From Mycobacterium sp. ELW1 (GTDB lineage: Bacteria; Actinomycetota; Actinomycetes; Mycobacteriales; Mycobacteriaceae), in the NCBI RefSeq assembly GCF_008329905.1, contig NZ_CP032155.1, positions 3,100,001-3,164,000 on the forward strand: 64,000 nt of DNA. Direction: 5' to 3'. Under the pieces are notes generated by a model, which was not told the DNA's origin, ran no database searches, and worked only from the letters and a program-made list of their open reading frames with translations. Shown piece after piece: positions 27,090 to 36,467 of the stretch; position 1 is the first letter of the stretch, and every line of letters begins with the position of its first letter. The translations under genes were made by a program, and so were the position numbers.

Positions 27090-28339
27090 GCGGCCGCCAG
27101 TCGCGGGCGGTGGAGGCGGCCGCGTCGATCACCCGCGATTCCTACGGACGGCTGCTCGCCGTTCTCGTCGCTCCCGGTCGCGACCTGGTGGCGGCCGAGG
27201 ATGCGTTGGCCGACGCCCTCGAGCGGGCCCTCATCCGCTGGGACGTCGATGGCGTACCCACCAATCCGGAGGCGTGGATCCTCACCGTGGCGCGCAACCG
27301 CCTACGAGACCTGTGGAAGTCGTCGGGGTACCGATTGACTTCGCCGCTGGGGGACACCGACCGGGTTGCCGAGGAGATCGACGCCGCCGAGATTCCCGAC
27401 CGTCGGCTGGAGCTGATGCTGGTGTGCGCCCATCCGGCCATCGCTCCAGCGGTGCGGACGCCACTGATGCTTCAGACCGTGCTGGGGATCGACTCGGCAG
27501 CCATCGCCACTGCTTTCGCTGTCGAACCCGCCGCGATGGCACAACGTCTGGTGCGGGCGAAGCGGCGCATCCGCGACACCGGCATACCCTTCGCGATACC
27601 CGGGCGCGATGACCTGGCGCCCCGGCTGTCGGCGGTCATGGAGGCCGTGTACGGGGCGTACGCGATCGACCGGCACACAGAGCTCGGCGGCGGACCGGTC
27701 GAATCCCTGTCGGCGGAAGCACTTCATCTCGCACTGACGCTGGCTGAGTTGGTGCCCGACGAACCCGAAGTGCTGGGGCTCGCGGCGCTGGCGTGCCTCG
27801 CGGAGGCTCGACGTCCGGCTCGTACGGACGCCGACGGAGTCTTCGTGCCACTCGACGAGCAGGATCCGTCGGCGTGGGACCGTTCGCTGCTCGACCGCGG
27901 AGAGGATCTGCTGGCGCGGGCTCATCGATGCGGTCAGCCCGGTCGGTTTCAGTACGAGGCGGCCATTCAATCCGCCCATTGCAGCCGCGCATTCGGACGG
28001 GCGGTGAATCCCGAGGTGGTGCGAAAGCTGTATCGGGCACTGGTCGCGGTTGCGCCGTCGCTGGGTGCGCGAGTGGCGCTGGCGGCGCTCGACGGCGAGA
28101 TCGACGGCCCGCTGGCGGGTCTGACGAGTCTGGATCGGCTCGACGCCGAGAATTTTCAGCCGGCCTGGGTGGTCCGCGGACACCTCATGACGACAGCCGG
28201 TCACGCGGCGGAAGCGACTGCCGCATACAGTCGCGCGGTCGCGCTGACGACTGATCCCGCCGTGGTGAAACATCTGGCCACACGTGTCCGGTCTCAATAT
28301 TGCTGTCACCCGCCACCTGCAGAAATGCCAAGTCACTGA
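27074..28339 (+). CDS. ECF-type RNA polymerase sigma factor with DUF6596 extension
   Basis: 421 residues from GTG 27074, which overlaps the YCII stop by 16 bases and suggests coupling; other in-frame GTG codons exist. Sigma region 2 spans about residues 15-80 (LADALERALIRW, PEAWILTVARNRLRDLWK). Region 4 is about 125-175 (LMLQTVLGIDSAAIATAF, MAQRLVRAKRRIRD). The C-terminal part is helical and TPR-like (LAALACLAEARRPAR, DGVFVPLDEQDPSAWD), as in the ECF41/42-like family that needs no separate anti-sigma factor. The last 15 residues (CCHPPPAEMPSH) are unusual and may reflect a late frameshift. Confidence 0.9.
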   Translation: MVPALSGRQSRAVEAAASITRDSYGRLLAVLVAPGRDLVAAEDALADALERALIRWDVDGVPTNPEAWILTVARNRLRDLWKSSGYRLTSPLGDTDRVAEEIDAAEIPDRRLELMLVCAHPAIAPAVRTPLMLQTVLGIDSAAIATAFAVEPAAMAQRLVRAKRRIRDTGIPFAIPGRDDLAPRLSAVMEAVYGAYAIDRHTELGGGPVESLSAEALHLALTLAELVPDEPEVLGLAALACLAEARRPARTDADGVFVPLDEQDPSAWDRSLLDRGEDLLARAHRCGQPGRFQYEAAIQSAHCSRAFGRAVNPEVVRKLYRALVAVAPSLGARVALAALDGEIDGPLAGLTSLDRLDAENFQPAWVVRGHLMTTAGHAAEATAAYSRAVALTTDPAVVKHLATRVRSQYCCHPPPAEMPSH

Positions 28340-28449
28340 GACGATTGCGGTCCCGATTGTCTCAATCAAGTTGTCATTTCCGTAATGGCGACAGTGTCCT
28401 CGTGAGTTGTGGTCCCCGGGGCTGATCAACTCCACGGTCCCGTGGCGTG

Positions 28450-28720
28450 GTCGGTGTTTCCGGCGATGTCATCGCCAACCTCGAGCTGCTTTTCATCCTC
28501 TACAACATCCTCGGCAGAAAGCTGTACGCATTTCGGGATGGCTACTCGACGGATATCGACCGGCTGTCATGGGATTGGATATCAGGCTGTCGGCGCCGCG
28601 GTTCACGAGATCAGGGAGACCGCCGACGGTGTCACGGTGAGCGGACCGATTCAAAGGGCTTGCGCCACAACGATACCGGTTGGGGTGCGACGCTGACCGC
28701 TCGGGCCGACACGATCCCGA
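28450..28720 (+). pseudogene. Possible flavin amine oxidase remnant
   Basis: Short pieces in three plus-strand frames line up in the order expected for a flavin monoamine oxidase: FRDGYSTDIDRLS (frame from 28447), LDIRLSAP (frame from 28407) and VHEIRETADGVTVSG followed by TIPVGV (frame from 28409). Each piece resembles the substrate-cap region of that family and the shifts between them would be small indels. There is no intact start or FAD-binding domain. The alternative is chance similarity. Confidence 0.35.
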
Positions 28721-29120
28721 ACCTGGCTTCTGAACGTTTCGACTCCGATACCGAGCAGCCCGCCGAAGCCTTCGGCTACCCCAAGTGCGTGGTGATGAAT
28801 ACCAGAGTCACCCGAAAGCCCGGGGGCATCGTCGCGTCGGTGATCAACATCCCCGAGCCCGTCGGTCCCAACGCCATAAGGCTCACCTGCGAGCAGAACA
28901 GGGCGCCGGGGCGCGCGCCGGAAGGCCATGGGCTGCTTGACATCCTGACATGACGGAGGTCGCCGAGAAGATCATCGACGACGACACTGGTTGTTGTTGC
29001 AGTGTCGCTCAGCCAAATAACCGGCGAGCCACTGTGCACCAAGCTATTGCGCTTGAATCTGAAGGCGTCATCACCGCAGATGGAGTACTGGAGATGGTCA
29101 CCCCACACCGGTCCAGGGGG
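28721..29120. other. Region without an intact gene
   Basis: One plus-strand frame (to 28953) has a protein-like stretch reading PKCVVMNTRVTRKPGGIVAS, faintly like a zinc dehydrogenase, but no start or surrounding domain supports it. The rest shows nothing I can identify. Confidence 0.35.
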
Positions 29121-29771
29121 CTATCGCGGACGAGCGCCGTCCATCCGCCGTTGTCGGCGGCCGAGCCGCCGGGCCACTACCTGTTGCCCTGGGCCCGTCA
29201 GCTCCCCGATGACACTGTGCCTACCAGTGACCGCCATCAGCACGGCTTCCGCCGGTCCGGTCAGTTCTGGCCCCTTGCCGTGACTCCAGTCCAGGTCAGT
29301 CGTTGTCAGGCGTACGCCGCGGGCGAGGTGCCAACCCGGCAGCTCAGGGGTGCGCAGACTGTCGCCCAGCACACAACGCAGCCGTTCGGCCGGGATCTGG
29401 CGCGGCAGATCGAGCGGGCGGCGAATGTCTTGATGATGGACAGTGACGTCGAGCAGCGCGAGCCGGCCGCCGAAGGACGTCGCCAGCCCCTGCGGCCGCA
29501 GCCGAGCCTGCACCCGCTCGAGGAGCTCGTCGGTGCTCAGGGATGCGAGTTCGTTGACCCATACCTGATTGGCGTCAACGATCCGACCGCGGACGACACG
29601 ACCAAGCAAGCTGAGCAGGCTGACGCCGTCGAAGCCGATGACATGAGCGACCACGTCCCGCACCCGCCAGCGTGCACACAGTGACTGCGCCTCCCACTGC
29701 TCGGGCGTCAGCGTCGCCAGCAGACCGACCAGGTCTGTCCGCTCGGCGGTGGCCATCTCGAGACCGTCCAC
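29121..29771 (-). CDS. Maleylpyruvate isomerase-family mycothiol-dependent enzyme
   Basis: 216 residues from GTG 29771, with AGGAAG 10 bases upstream; ATG 29756 is an alternative. The DinB/MDMPI pattern is present: LVGLLATLTPEQWEAQSLCARWRVRDVVAHVIGFD, then VTVHHQDIRRPLDLPR, with His residues (about 43, 111 and 112) placed for a metal. Members use mycothiol as cofactor for isomerisation or transfer reactions. The substrate is unknown. Confidence 0.87.
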   Translation of the reverse strand: MDGLEMATAERTDLVGLLATLTPEQWEAQSLCARWRVRDVVAHVIGFDGVSLLSLLGRVVRGRIVDANQVWVNELASLSTDELLERVQARLRPQGLATSFGGRLALLDVTVHHQDIRRPLDLPRQIPAERLRCVLGDSLRTPELPGWHLARGVRLTTTDLDWSHGKGPELTGPAEAVLMAVTGRHSVIGELTGPGQQVVARRLGRRQRRMDGARPR

Positions 29772-30130
29772 GAGATCAACTCTTCCTCACGCCGACGCCG
29801 ATTGGTCACATCGTGACCGCCGGTCGCAAAATGATGATGACGCCAGTGTCGTCCGGCCTCCGTGAAGTTGTTTGCCGTATTAGCGACCAATCGATGCCTG
29901 CCCCCGCCTCCTCTGTAGCCAGGAGCACCCCGTCGCCCCAGGTGGCCCGTGGCCGACCCGGGAGGCCAGGTATCGGCCCGCGCTGAGCTTGTCTAATTCC
30001 CACACCTGGGTCTCCCGATGCACCGAGGCTTCTGACGCCCACTCGGTTCGGTAGCGGAGATTCGTGCCCATATCTCACCAGCGCAAACACGGGAGTTGGA
30101 CGGTTCGCGCCCCGTGCCGCTGCCTTACGT
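29772..30130. other. Intergenic region, no gene seen
   Basis: About 360 bases upstream of the maleylpyruvate isomerase homologue and before the DUF2254 remnant. Frames on both strands look random; no recognisable repeat or motif. Confidence 0.4.
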
Positions 30131-31080
30131 TGATCCGTACCAAGAAGCAAGGCGACTCATAGCTGAACTTGTCGGTTTTCGACTACTTGTCGACGGCGGC
30201 GACGACGGGGTTGCTCTCGTGCCCAGGATCTCGGCGACGATCCCCTTCCTTCTTGGGCTGGTCAGCGTGCTCGGGCGGTGTTGTTCCTGGCTCATCTGGC
30301 TCGCCGAATTGGTGTCGCAACCATGTTGCGCGATGTCCACCAGGACGCCAGCGCGACGGTCCGGATCGTAACCAGCCAACGCGAAGAGACCCATCTCCGC
30401 CCGGCGATCCCCACCCCGCCTCACGGTGCCGTCGCTCTGACCGCGCCGTCGTCGGGCTTCCTTGCCAGCATCGATGAGTCCGAATTATTCTCTGCTGCAA
30501 CCAGAGCCGAGGCATGCCTGGTCATCGATTCTCATCGGGCAGCTCCTTCATAGAGGGCGTGGCGGTCGGGGCGACGTGGTCGGAACATAGCCAGCTTGAC
30601 GCTGGGGCCGTCGATCGGCTCCAAACTGCCGTCAACCATGCCATCCGGATCGGGTATGAGCGCACCGCCGCGCAAGACGTCGGCTACGGTCTTCGGCAGC
30701 TCACCGACGTTGCAAATAAGGCACTCTCGCCCGGTATCAACGACCCGACCACGGCAATCCATGCGCTCGGCCACATCTCCGCTCTCCTGTGCCAACTGGC
30801 CTCCCGTGAGCTCGGCCCGGTGCTGTTGCGCGACGACGATGACCGGGTGCGGGTAGTGCTGCACCGACCCAACCTTGGCGATTTGCTTGATCTCTCGATC
30901 ACCCAGCCCCGCCGGTACGGGTCATCTGATCCCCAAGTGATGATGCGACTGTTCCGGCTACTCGAAGACTCGTGGATGACACAGCGCTCTTGCGGGCGCA
31001 GCTTCACCGGTTGCGGGCGACTGTCACAAGTCTGATTCGACGACACCGCGATCTTTCATCTGGGCGAGACGGGGCGGCGA
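30130..31080 (+). pseudogene. DUF2254 membrane protein, broken by several frameshifts
   Basis: Consecutive pieces of one DUF2254 protein occur in changing frames: a membrane part (PRISATIPFLLGLVSVLG), then LFLAHLARRIGVATMLRDV and ASSGFL-like SSGFLASIDESELFS from 30278, then RLQTAVNHAIRIGYERTAAQDVGYGL and KALSPGINDPTTAIHAL from about 30590, then DTALLRAQLHRLRATV from 30972. Shifts fall near 30275, 30530 and 30970. The order and diagnostic ALSPGINDPTTA block make the family assignment firm; the full membrane protein cannot be made. Confidence 0.75.
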
Positions 31081-31237
31081 GTCGACCTCGCCCTGAACTC
31101 GTCCACCGCAGCTGCCGCGACCACCCTTGCGTGACCTCTGAAACGCGACCCGAGGGCGAAATCATTGCGCGTGAGGCGAACTGCGCAGAAGCGGGTATAC
31201 CCGGTTCCACCGCACCACCTATGAAGGAGCAGCAGAA

Positions 31238-31513
31238 ATGATCGGAACCATTCTCGGTGCCATCCTGGTCGGCCTGGTCGTCGGCGCATTGGCGCGGCTG
31301 ATCATGCCCGGCAAGCAGAACATCGGCGTGATCATGACGGTGCTCCTCGGAGTCGTCGGCTCGTTCCTCGGGACCTGGGTGACCTACAAACTCGGCTATT
31401 CCAACGCAAACGGCGGTTTTGAGATCATTCCCTTCCTCGTCGGGATCATCGTCGCGATCGTCCTGATCGCTGGCTACCTCGGCATCACCGGACGCCGCCA
31501 CACCACCCGGTAG
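31238..31513 (+). CDS. GlsB/YeaQ/YmgE family small membrane protein
   Basis: 91 residues with three membrane helices, beginning MIGTILGAILVGLVVGALARLI (helix 1), then NIGVIMTVLLGVVGSFLGTW and IIPFLVGIIVAIVLIAGYLG. This is the transglycosylase-associated, stress-induced family. AAGGAG at 31221-31226 gives a good ribosome binding site. GGGTAT at 31194-31199 resembles a SigF -10 element, but no matching -35 is clear. Confidence 0.92.
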   Translation: MIGTILGAILVGLVVGALARLIMPGKQNIGVIMTVLLGVVGSFLGTWVTYKLGYSNANGGFEIIPFLVGIIVAIVLIAGYLGITGRRHTTR

Positions 31514-32081
31514 GCGCGCCCTGATTTGCAACTTCGACCGATAGCGCTCATACGGTCGAATACCGGTTATGTGAAACCAGTGCCTCGACCCACCGCCGCA
31601 CGGTGACGTCGATCTCCGTGGCAGCAAATGCGGCGACCACCACGGCCTCATTGTTCGTCTACTGTCGTATGGCGCCACCCATGCGCCACATCATGTTCCG
31701 ACTTCCTACTCTGGGCCGAATCGCGGCCAGTTCGACGACGACTGGGACGCACGAGTCGATTTGCCTTGCAGGAACTAGCTTTTGACTCTGGTAGGGTTGC
31801 CATGGCCGGTTCGCGGGGCCACCCCGGCCGAGTAGAGTGGACAGCACCTCGTATCGGCGCTGACCATCGCAGTGCGCCGCGGTCAGCTGGTCGCCACACC
31901 CGCCCTTTGCGCGATGAGTTGGCGCTCAGGAGCCGGCAATTCGCTCAGGCGTTTCCACGGGGATAGGCAAACGGGCATCTTATCCCTGCGGAACGTGATA
32001 TGACATGCAGGTTCGGACAAGATTGAGGCACGCTCGCCGTTTTGAGCATCGGTCAGAACATCGTGGTGAGGAGTTCTAGGC
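31514..32081. other. Intergenic region upstream of the NO reductase
   Basis: 568 bases with no recognisable gene. A GGGATA and TATCCC inverted pair (31960-31986, loop of 15) lies about 95 bases before the reductase start and might be a regulator site or hairpin. No copy of the TTTTACACAAA site found further right was seen here. Confidence 0.4.
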
Positions 32082-34415
32082 ATGGCAAACAAACGGGCGC
32101 AATCGATTTCACCGTCAAACGTGGACGCATCACGGCAGGGACTGATCGGAAGGGGCTGGCTCCAGGGCGTCGCCCTAGTGATGATCTTCGGCTTCTTCGT
32201 GATGGGCATCCTGGCCTACCGCACCTACACGGCGTCAATGCCGCTGCCGGACAAGGTCGTCACGCAGTCCGGTGACGTGTTGTTCACCGGCGAGCAGATC
32301 ACTCACGGGCAGGAGCTCTTCCAGGCGAGGGGACTCCAGGAGTACGGCTCGGTCCTCGGCCATGGCGCCTATCTCGGTCCCGACTACACCGCTGACTACC
32401 TGCGGATGGCCACTGACGACGTCACCGCTCAATTTCGGGCCGAAGGGGTTCCCGATCCCAAAGAGCAGGTCATCAAGGAGTTCCGGACCAACCGCTACGA
32501 CAAATCCACCGGCACTCTGGTGTTCACCGATCACCAAGCCGCCGCGTTCGAAAACATCCAGCGCCACTACGCGGCCTATTTCGGCGAGAACTCCACCAAG
32601 TACGGGCTGCTGCCGGGTCTCATCACCGATAAGGCCCAGATCCGCGATCTCACCGCGTTCTATGCGTGGACAGCGTGGGCTGCGGCCGCCGAACGTCCCG
32701 GGCACAGCTACAGCTACACCAACAACTGGCCCGCCGAGGCTCGAGTCGACAACGGGCCGACCGCGCCGATGGTGGTCTGGTCGGCCCTGTCGCTGATCGT
32801 GCTACTTGGCGGCACCGGCATCATGTTCGCGGTCTACGGCCGGTGGAGTCAGAAGATCGGCTGGCACGGCACTGAGACGTCGACGCTGTCGTTTCGGCAG
32901 CCCGGCGAGGTGACGCTCACCCCCGCGCAGCGGGCCACCGTGTGGTTCTTTGCGATCGTGGCGGTGCTGTTCCTGGCCCAGGCTCTGGTCGGCGCCGCAG
33001 CCGAACACTATCGGGCAGACCTGTCCACCTTCTTCGGCCTCGACCTGGCCCGCATCCTCCCGTACAACCTGGCTCGAACCTGGCACGTGCAATTGTCGTT
33101 GTTCTGGACCGCGGCGGCGTTTCTGGCCGGCGGAATCTTCCTCACCCCCTTCATCGCCCGGCGTGAGCCGCATCGCCAACATTGGCTGGCCTACGGTTTG
33201 CTCGGTGCGGTCGCACTGGTGGTTTTCGGCTCGCTGATCACCGAGGCACTGTCCATCTATGGGGTGGTGCCGGAAGGTTCAGTGTTTTCTCAGCAGTGGG
33301 AGTACCTGGACCTGCCTCGGATTTGGCAGGTTCTGCTGATCGTCGGAATGTTCCTGTGGATCGCGATCATCTGGCGCGGCATGCGGGCGCGGCTCAGAGG
33401 CGAGTCGAAGTCGAACATGCCCTGGCTTTTCTTTTTCTCGGGACTGGCGATCCCGATGTTCTATGCAGTCGGGGTGCTCGCCGCCAGCGACACCCACTTA
33501 TCCGTCGCGGAATTCTGGCGGTTCTGGGTGGTGCACCTGTGGGTCGAGGACTTCCTCGAACTGTTCACCACCGTGATGGTCGCCTACATCTTCGTGCTGC
33601 TCGGCGTGGTGCGTGAACGCATCGCTCTGGGCATCATCTTCCTCGACATCATCCTGTACTCCGCAGGTGGCGTAATCGGAACGATGCACCACCTGTACTT
33701 CTCCGGAACCCCGGTCGAGCACATGGCGATGGGGGCGTTCTTCTCGGCGGCCGAAGTCATCCCGCTGACCTTCTTGACCGTCGAGGCCTGGGCCTTCCTG
33801 CAACTCGGTTCTCGGCAGCAGTCGGCTGACGCGAAACCGTTCCCGCACCGGTGGGCGGTGATGTTCCTGGTTGCGGTCGGATTCTGGAACTTCCTCGGTG
33901 CTGGCGTCTTCGGCTTCCTGATCAACCTGCCGATCGTGTCCTACTACGAGATCGGCACGGCGCTCACGGCAAACCATGCGCATGCGTCGATGATGGGTGT
34001 TTACGGGATGCTTGCCGTCGGACTGGCGATGTTCGCGTTCCGTTACGTCATCCCGGCCGAGAAGTGGCCGGAAAAGGCTGCCCGGCTGTCATTCTGGTGC
34101 CTCAACATCGGATTGGCGTGGATGGTGTTCGCGACCCTGCTCCCGTTGGGGATCCTGCAGCTGTACCACTCGGTGAGCGACGGATACTACGAGGCACGCA
34201 CACTGGGTTACATCACCCGCCCCGGCAATTCGTTGCTGGAGTGGCTGCGGCTGCCCGGCGACCTGGTGTTCATCGTGGGCGGCGTCCTGCCGTTCCTCTG
34301 GATCGCCTGGCTGGCGGTTCGGTACTTCCGCGGCAGCGGCAGCATTCAGGAACTGCCCGAGAACCCGCTCTACACCGAGATCGGCGTCGGCTCAGCCGCG
34401 TCGGCCAAGGAGTGA
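32082..34415 (+). CDS. norB: Quinol-dependent nitric oxide reductase (qNOR), large subunit
   Basis: 777 residues, an inner-membrane protein reducing 2 NO to N2O with electrons from quinol. The N-terminal extension typical of the single-subunit enzyme (residues 25-270, one helix plus a periplasmic cytochrome-like domain, LFQARGLQEYGSVLGHGAYLG) is fused to the 12-helix core. Ligands are visible: His in RTWHVQLSLFW, the non-haem iron set in HLWVEDFLELF and GTMHHLYFSG, and haem His residues in ALTANHAHASMMGVYG. It heads a tight three-gene run with a Cys-rich membrane protein and a slipin. It fits NO detoxification rather than denitrification since no other denitrification genes are nearby. Confidence 0.96.
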   Translation: MANKRAQSISPSNVDASRQGLIGRGWLQGVALVMIFGFFVMGILAYRTYTASMPLPDKVVTQSGDVLFTGEQITHGQELFQARGLQEYGSVLGHGAYLGPDYTADYLRMATDDVTAQFRAEGVPDPKEQVIKEFRTNRYDKSTGTLVFTDHQAAAFENIQRHYAAYFGENSTKYGLLPGLITDKAQIRDLTAFYAWTAWAAAAERPGHSYSYTNNWPAEARVDNGPTAPMVVWSALSLIVLLGGTGIMFAVYGRWSQKIGWHGTETSTLSFRQPGEVTLTPAQRATVWFFAIVAVLFLAQALVGAAAEHYRADLSTFFGLDLARILPYNLARTWHVQLSLFWTAAAFLAGGIFLTPFIARREPHRQHWLAYGLLGAVALVVFGSLITEALSIYGVVPEGSVFSQQWEYLDLPRIWQVLLIVGMFLWIAIIWRGMRARLRGESKSNMPWLFFFSGLAIPMFYAVGVLAASDTHLSVAEFWRFWVVHLWVEDFLELFTTVMVAYIFVLLGVVRERIALGIIFLDIILYSAGGVIGTMHHLYFSGTPVEHMAMGAFFSAAEVIPLTFLTVEAWAFLQLGSRQQSADAKPFPHRWAVMFLVAVGFWNFLGAGVFGFLINLPIVSYYEIGTALTANHAHASMMGVYGMLAVGLAMFAFRYVIPAEKWPEKAARLSFWCLNIGLAWMVFATLLPLGILQLYHSVSDGYYEARTLGYITRPGNSLLEWLRLPGDLVFIVGGVLPFLWIAWLAVRYFRGSGSIQELPENPLYTEIGVGSAASAKE

Positions 34416-34417
34416 AC

Positions 34418-35062
34418 GTGGCCGCGCCGGCGACTGCGGTGTGGCTGGTGGCCGCCTACTCCCTGGCGCTCGTAGCCATTGCGTGGGGATTTGATCTGAT
34501 GGCGCGCAAATCCTCGGCGCGGGCTGCGCGCTGGCGCACGGGGCAGTTCGTCTACCGCGCCGATCACGACGCCTGGGTGTGTCCGGAGGACCAGTGGTTG
34601 TGGCCGACGTCGTTCGACCCTAAGAATCGTGTGATGCGCTACCGAGCGCAGCCGATCGTGTGCAACAGCTGCCCGGTCAAGTCGAGTTGCACCACCTCGC
34701 ACCATGGCCGCGAGATCAGCCGCGAGGTCGACCCGTGGCCGTTCTCCGAGGCGGGGTTGTTTCATCGGGGTATTGCCTGCGTGGTGGCCGGTCTTGCTCT
34801 GGTGTTGCTGCTCGGCATGCTCATCGGCCGGCATTCGCCAGCGGATGTGCTGGTGCTTCTGGGTACGGCGCTGGTGGTGATCGCCGCGACGGTGCCGCTG
34901 GCGCGCCATCTGTGGACCACCCCGTCCAATGCACCGGCTCATCTTCCGCATCGGTCGTTGCACGAGGACGCGGTCGCTGCCGCTATCGACCGGTACTCCA
35001 CCCGCTGGGGTAGCGATGACAGAGCAAAAAAAGCCGCCCCCAAAGAGGACCCAGCACAGTGA
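34418..35062 (+). CDS. Membrane protein with a four-cysteine cytoplasmic cluster
   Basis: 214 residues from GTG 34418, 5 bases after AAGGAG; GTG 34412 overlaps the reductase stop. Helix 1 is residues 5-25; two further helices lie about 115-160. Between them is a soluble stretch with WVCPEDQWLWP, then YRAQPIVCNSCPVKSSCTTS: four cysteines in a C-x(about 30)-C-x2-C-x4-C pattern that could hold zinc or an iron-sulfur cluster. The motif looks like the cysteine knot of transposase-like ribbons but here sits in a membrane protein. It overlaps the slipin gene by 4 bases. I do not know a named family. Confidence 0.85.
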   Translation: MAAPATAVWLVAAYSLALVAIAWGFDLMARKSSARAARWRTGQFVYRADHDAWVCPEDQWLWPTSFDPKNRVMRYRAQPIVCNSCPVKSSCTTSHHGREISREVDPWPFSEAGLFHRGIACVVAGLALVLLLGMLIGRHSPADVLVLLGTALVVIAATVPLARHLWTTPSNAPAHLPHRSLHEDAVAAAIDRYSTRWGSDDRAKKAAPKEDPAQ

Positions 35063-35853
35063 CGACGATCGTCTTTGCCGTCCTCGGTGCGGTCATCGTG
35101 CTCGCCGTCCTGGCGTATTTGTCACTGTCGGTGCTGCGCGAGTACGAACGGGGCGTGGTGTTCCGAATGGGCCATCTGCGCCCGCTGTATCAGCCGGGCC
35201 TGGTGTTCCTGTTTCCTCTGTCGGACAAGATGATCAGAGTCGATCAACGGGTGGTGACGCTGACGATTCCGCCGCAAGAGGTCATCACAAAGGACAACGT
35301 GCCCGCGCGGGTGAACGCCGTAGTCATGTTCCAGGTGACAGATCCGATGAAGGCGATTATGGCTGTGGAGAACTATGCAGTCGCCACCTCGCAGATCGCG
35401 CAGACAACGCTGCGCTCGCTGCTGGGCCGTGCCGATCTGGACACCTTGCTGGCGCACCGGGACGACCTCAACGCGGATCTGCGGACGATCATCGACAAGC
35501 AGACGGAACCCTGGGGCATCGAAGTTCGGGTAGTCGAGATCAAGGACGTGGAGATCCCGGAGTCGATGCAACGGGCAATGGCCCGCGAGGCCGAGGCCGA
35601 ACGTGAGCGTCGCGCAAAGGTGATCAACGCACGCGGTGAGCTTCAAGCGTCCGAGGAGTTGAGCCAGGCGGCCGCGACGTTGTCGAAGAACCCGGCATCG
35701 CTGCAGCTGCGCTATCTGCAGACACTATTGGAGCTTGGCGCGGATCAGAATTCGACGGTGGTCTTCCCGCTGCCGGTAGACATCATCACGCCCTTTCTCA
35801 AGAACCCGGGAGCGCTTCGGGGCATTGTTAACTCGATGAACGACGAGGAATGA
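35059..35853 (+). CDS. Slipin/stomatin-like SPFH (band 7) protein
   Basis: 264 residues. One N-terminal membrane anchor (residues 2-26) is followed by the band 7 domain: REYERGVVFRMGHLRPLYQPG, VDQRVVTLTIPPQEVITKDN, VNAVVMFQV, and the EVEIPESM-like VEIPESMQRAMAREAEAERER coiled coil. SPFH proteins build membrane scaffolds and often regulate proteases or partner membrane enzymes. GTG 35059 overlaps the upstream stop, so the three genes from the NO reductase onward are one transcript. A scaffold for the reductase is a plausible inference. Confidence 0.93.
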   Translation: MTTIVFAVLGAVIVLAVLAYLSLSVLREYERGVVFRMGHLRPLYQPGLVFLFPLSDKMIRVDQRVVTLTIPPQEVITKDNVPARVNAVVMFQVTDPMKAIMAVENYAVATSQIAQTTLRSLLGRADLDTLLAHRDDLNADLRTIIDKQTEPWGIEVRVVEIKDVEIPESMQRAMAREAEAERERRAKVINARGELQASEELSQAAATLSKNPASLQLRYLQTLLELGADQNSTVVFPLPVDIITPFLKNPGALRGIVNSMNDEE

Positions 35854-35879
35854 GCTTTACGACACCAGGCCTTGTTTAA

Positions 35880-36101
35880 TCAATCAGTCGCGTGCCACAG
35901 GGCAGGGTCGTCGCCATTGTTGTCGACCTTCGCGTTGAAGGTGAGCATCGTTTCGTTGGTGAGGTTCGGATTCAGCCGGGCGAAGTGGCGTATTCCCACC
36001 GAATGAGTCCCGCTGATGTGCACCCGTTGCTTCGAGCCGTGGACAAGACCGTGTCCGCTGGCACGATCGTAGGTCAAGCCAACACGAAGTACCGCAGCCA
36101 C
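35880..36101 (-). CDS. Uncertain small ORF next to the permease remnant
   Basis: 73 residues with a coherent composition ([18 protein letters not shown], then [19 protein letters not shown]), lying directly after the permease remnant on the same strand. No family recognised and no clear ribosome binding site. It may be another remnant or a chance frame. Confidence 0.25.
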   Translation of the reverse strand: MAAVLRVGLTYDRASGHGLVHGSKQRVHISGTHSVGIRHFARLNPNLTNETMLTFNAKVDNNGDDPALWHATD

Positions 36102-36310
36102 AGATAGGGCGCGGCGATTGCGATGGCCAAGGCGGTGACGATGGCACCCTTACGAGTGAATTCCCAGAAACTCATGGGGTGGCCTTCGCGGGCAGCAATG
36201 CCGAGCATGACGACGTTGGCACTGGCTCCGATGGCGGGGAGGTTGCCGCCGAAATCGGCGCGCCCGCTGCGAGCGCCCACCGGAGCGCTTGCGACTGAGC
36301 GGGATCGGAG
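36074..36310 (-). pseudogene. C-terminal remnant of an SLC13/ArsB-type permease
   Basis: The end of an ion-transporter family permease is clear: [20 protein letters not shown], then [14 protein letters not shown] and the last helix ending [11 protein letters not shown]. Just upstream the expected [11 protein letters not shown] is in another frame (near 36262), so a frameshift separates the last two helices from the rest, and the N-terminal bulk is missing. Confidence 0.7.
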
Positions 36311-36467
36311 ATTCGCCCAATTGTCTTCATTCTCAACCACTTGGCCACGTCACCACAGCGGACACAAGCGCAGGATGACCATCAACCGACCGACAATGAC
36401 AAGAGCCTGCAAGCGTCTGTCCGCCCCGGCGCTGGCATTGACGTAGACAGACACCACGCCGAGATTG

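Noticed and set aside
31603..31966. Small plus-strand frames before the NO reductase
   Set aside because: No ribosome binding site, no domain, and composition like random GC-rich sequence.
33851..34417. Upstream extension of the Cys-cluster membrane protein
   Set aside because: Lies inside the NO reductase gene in another frame.
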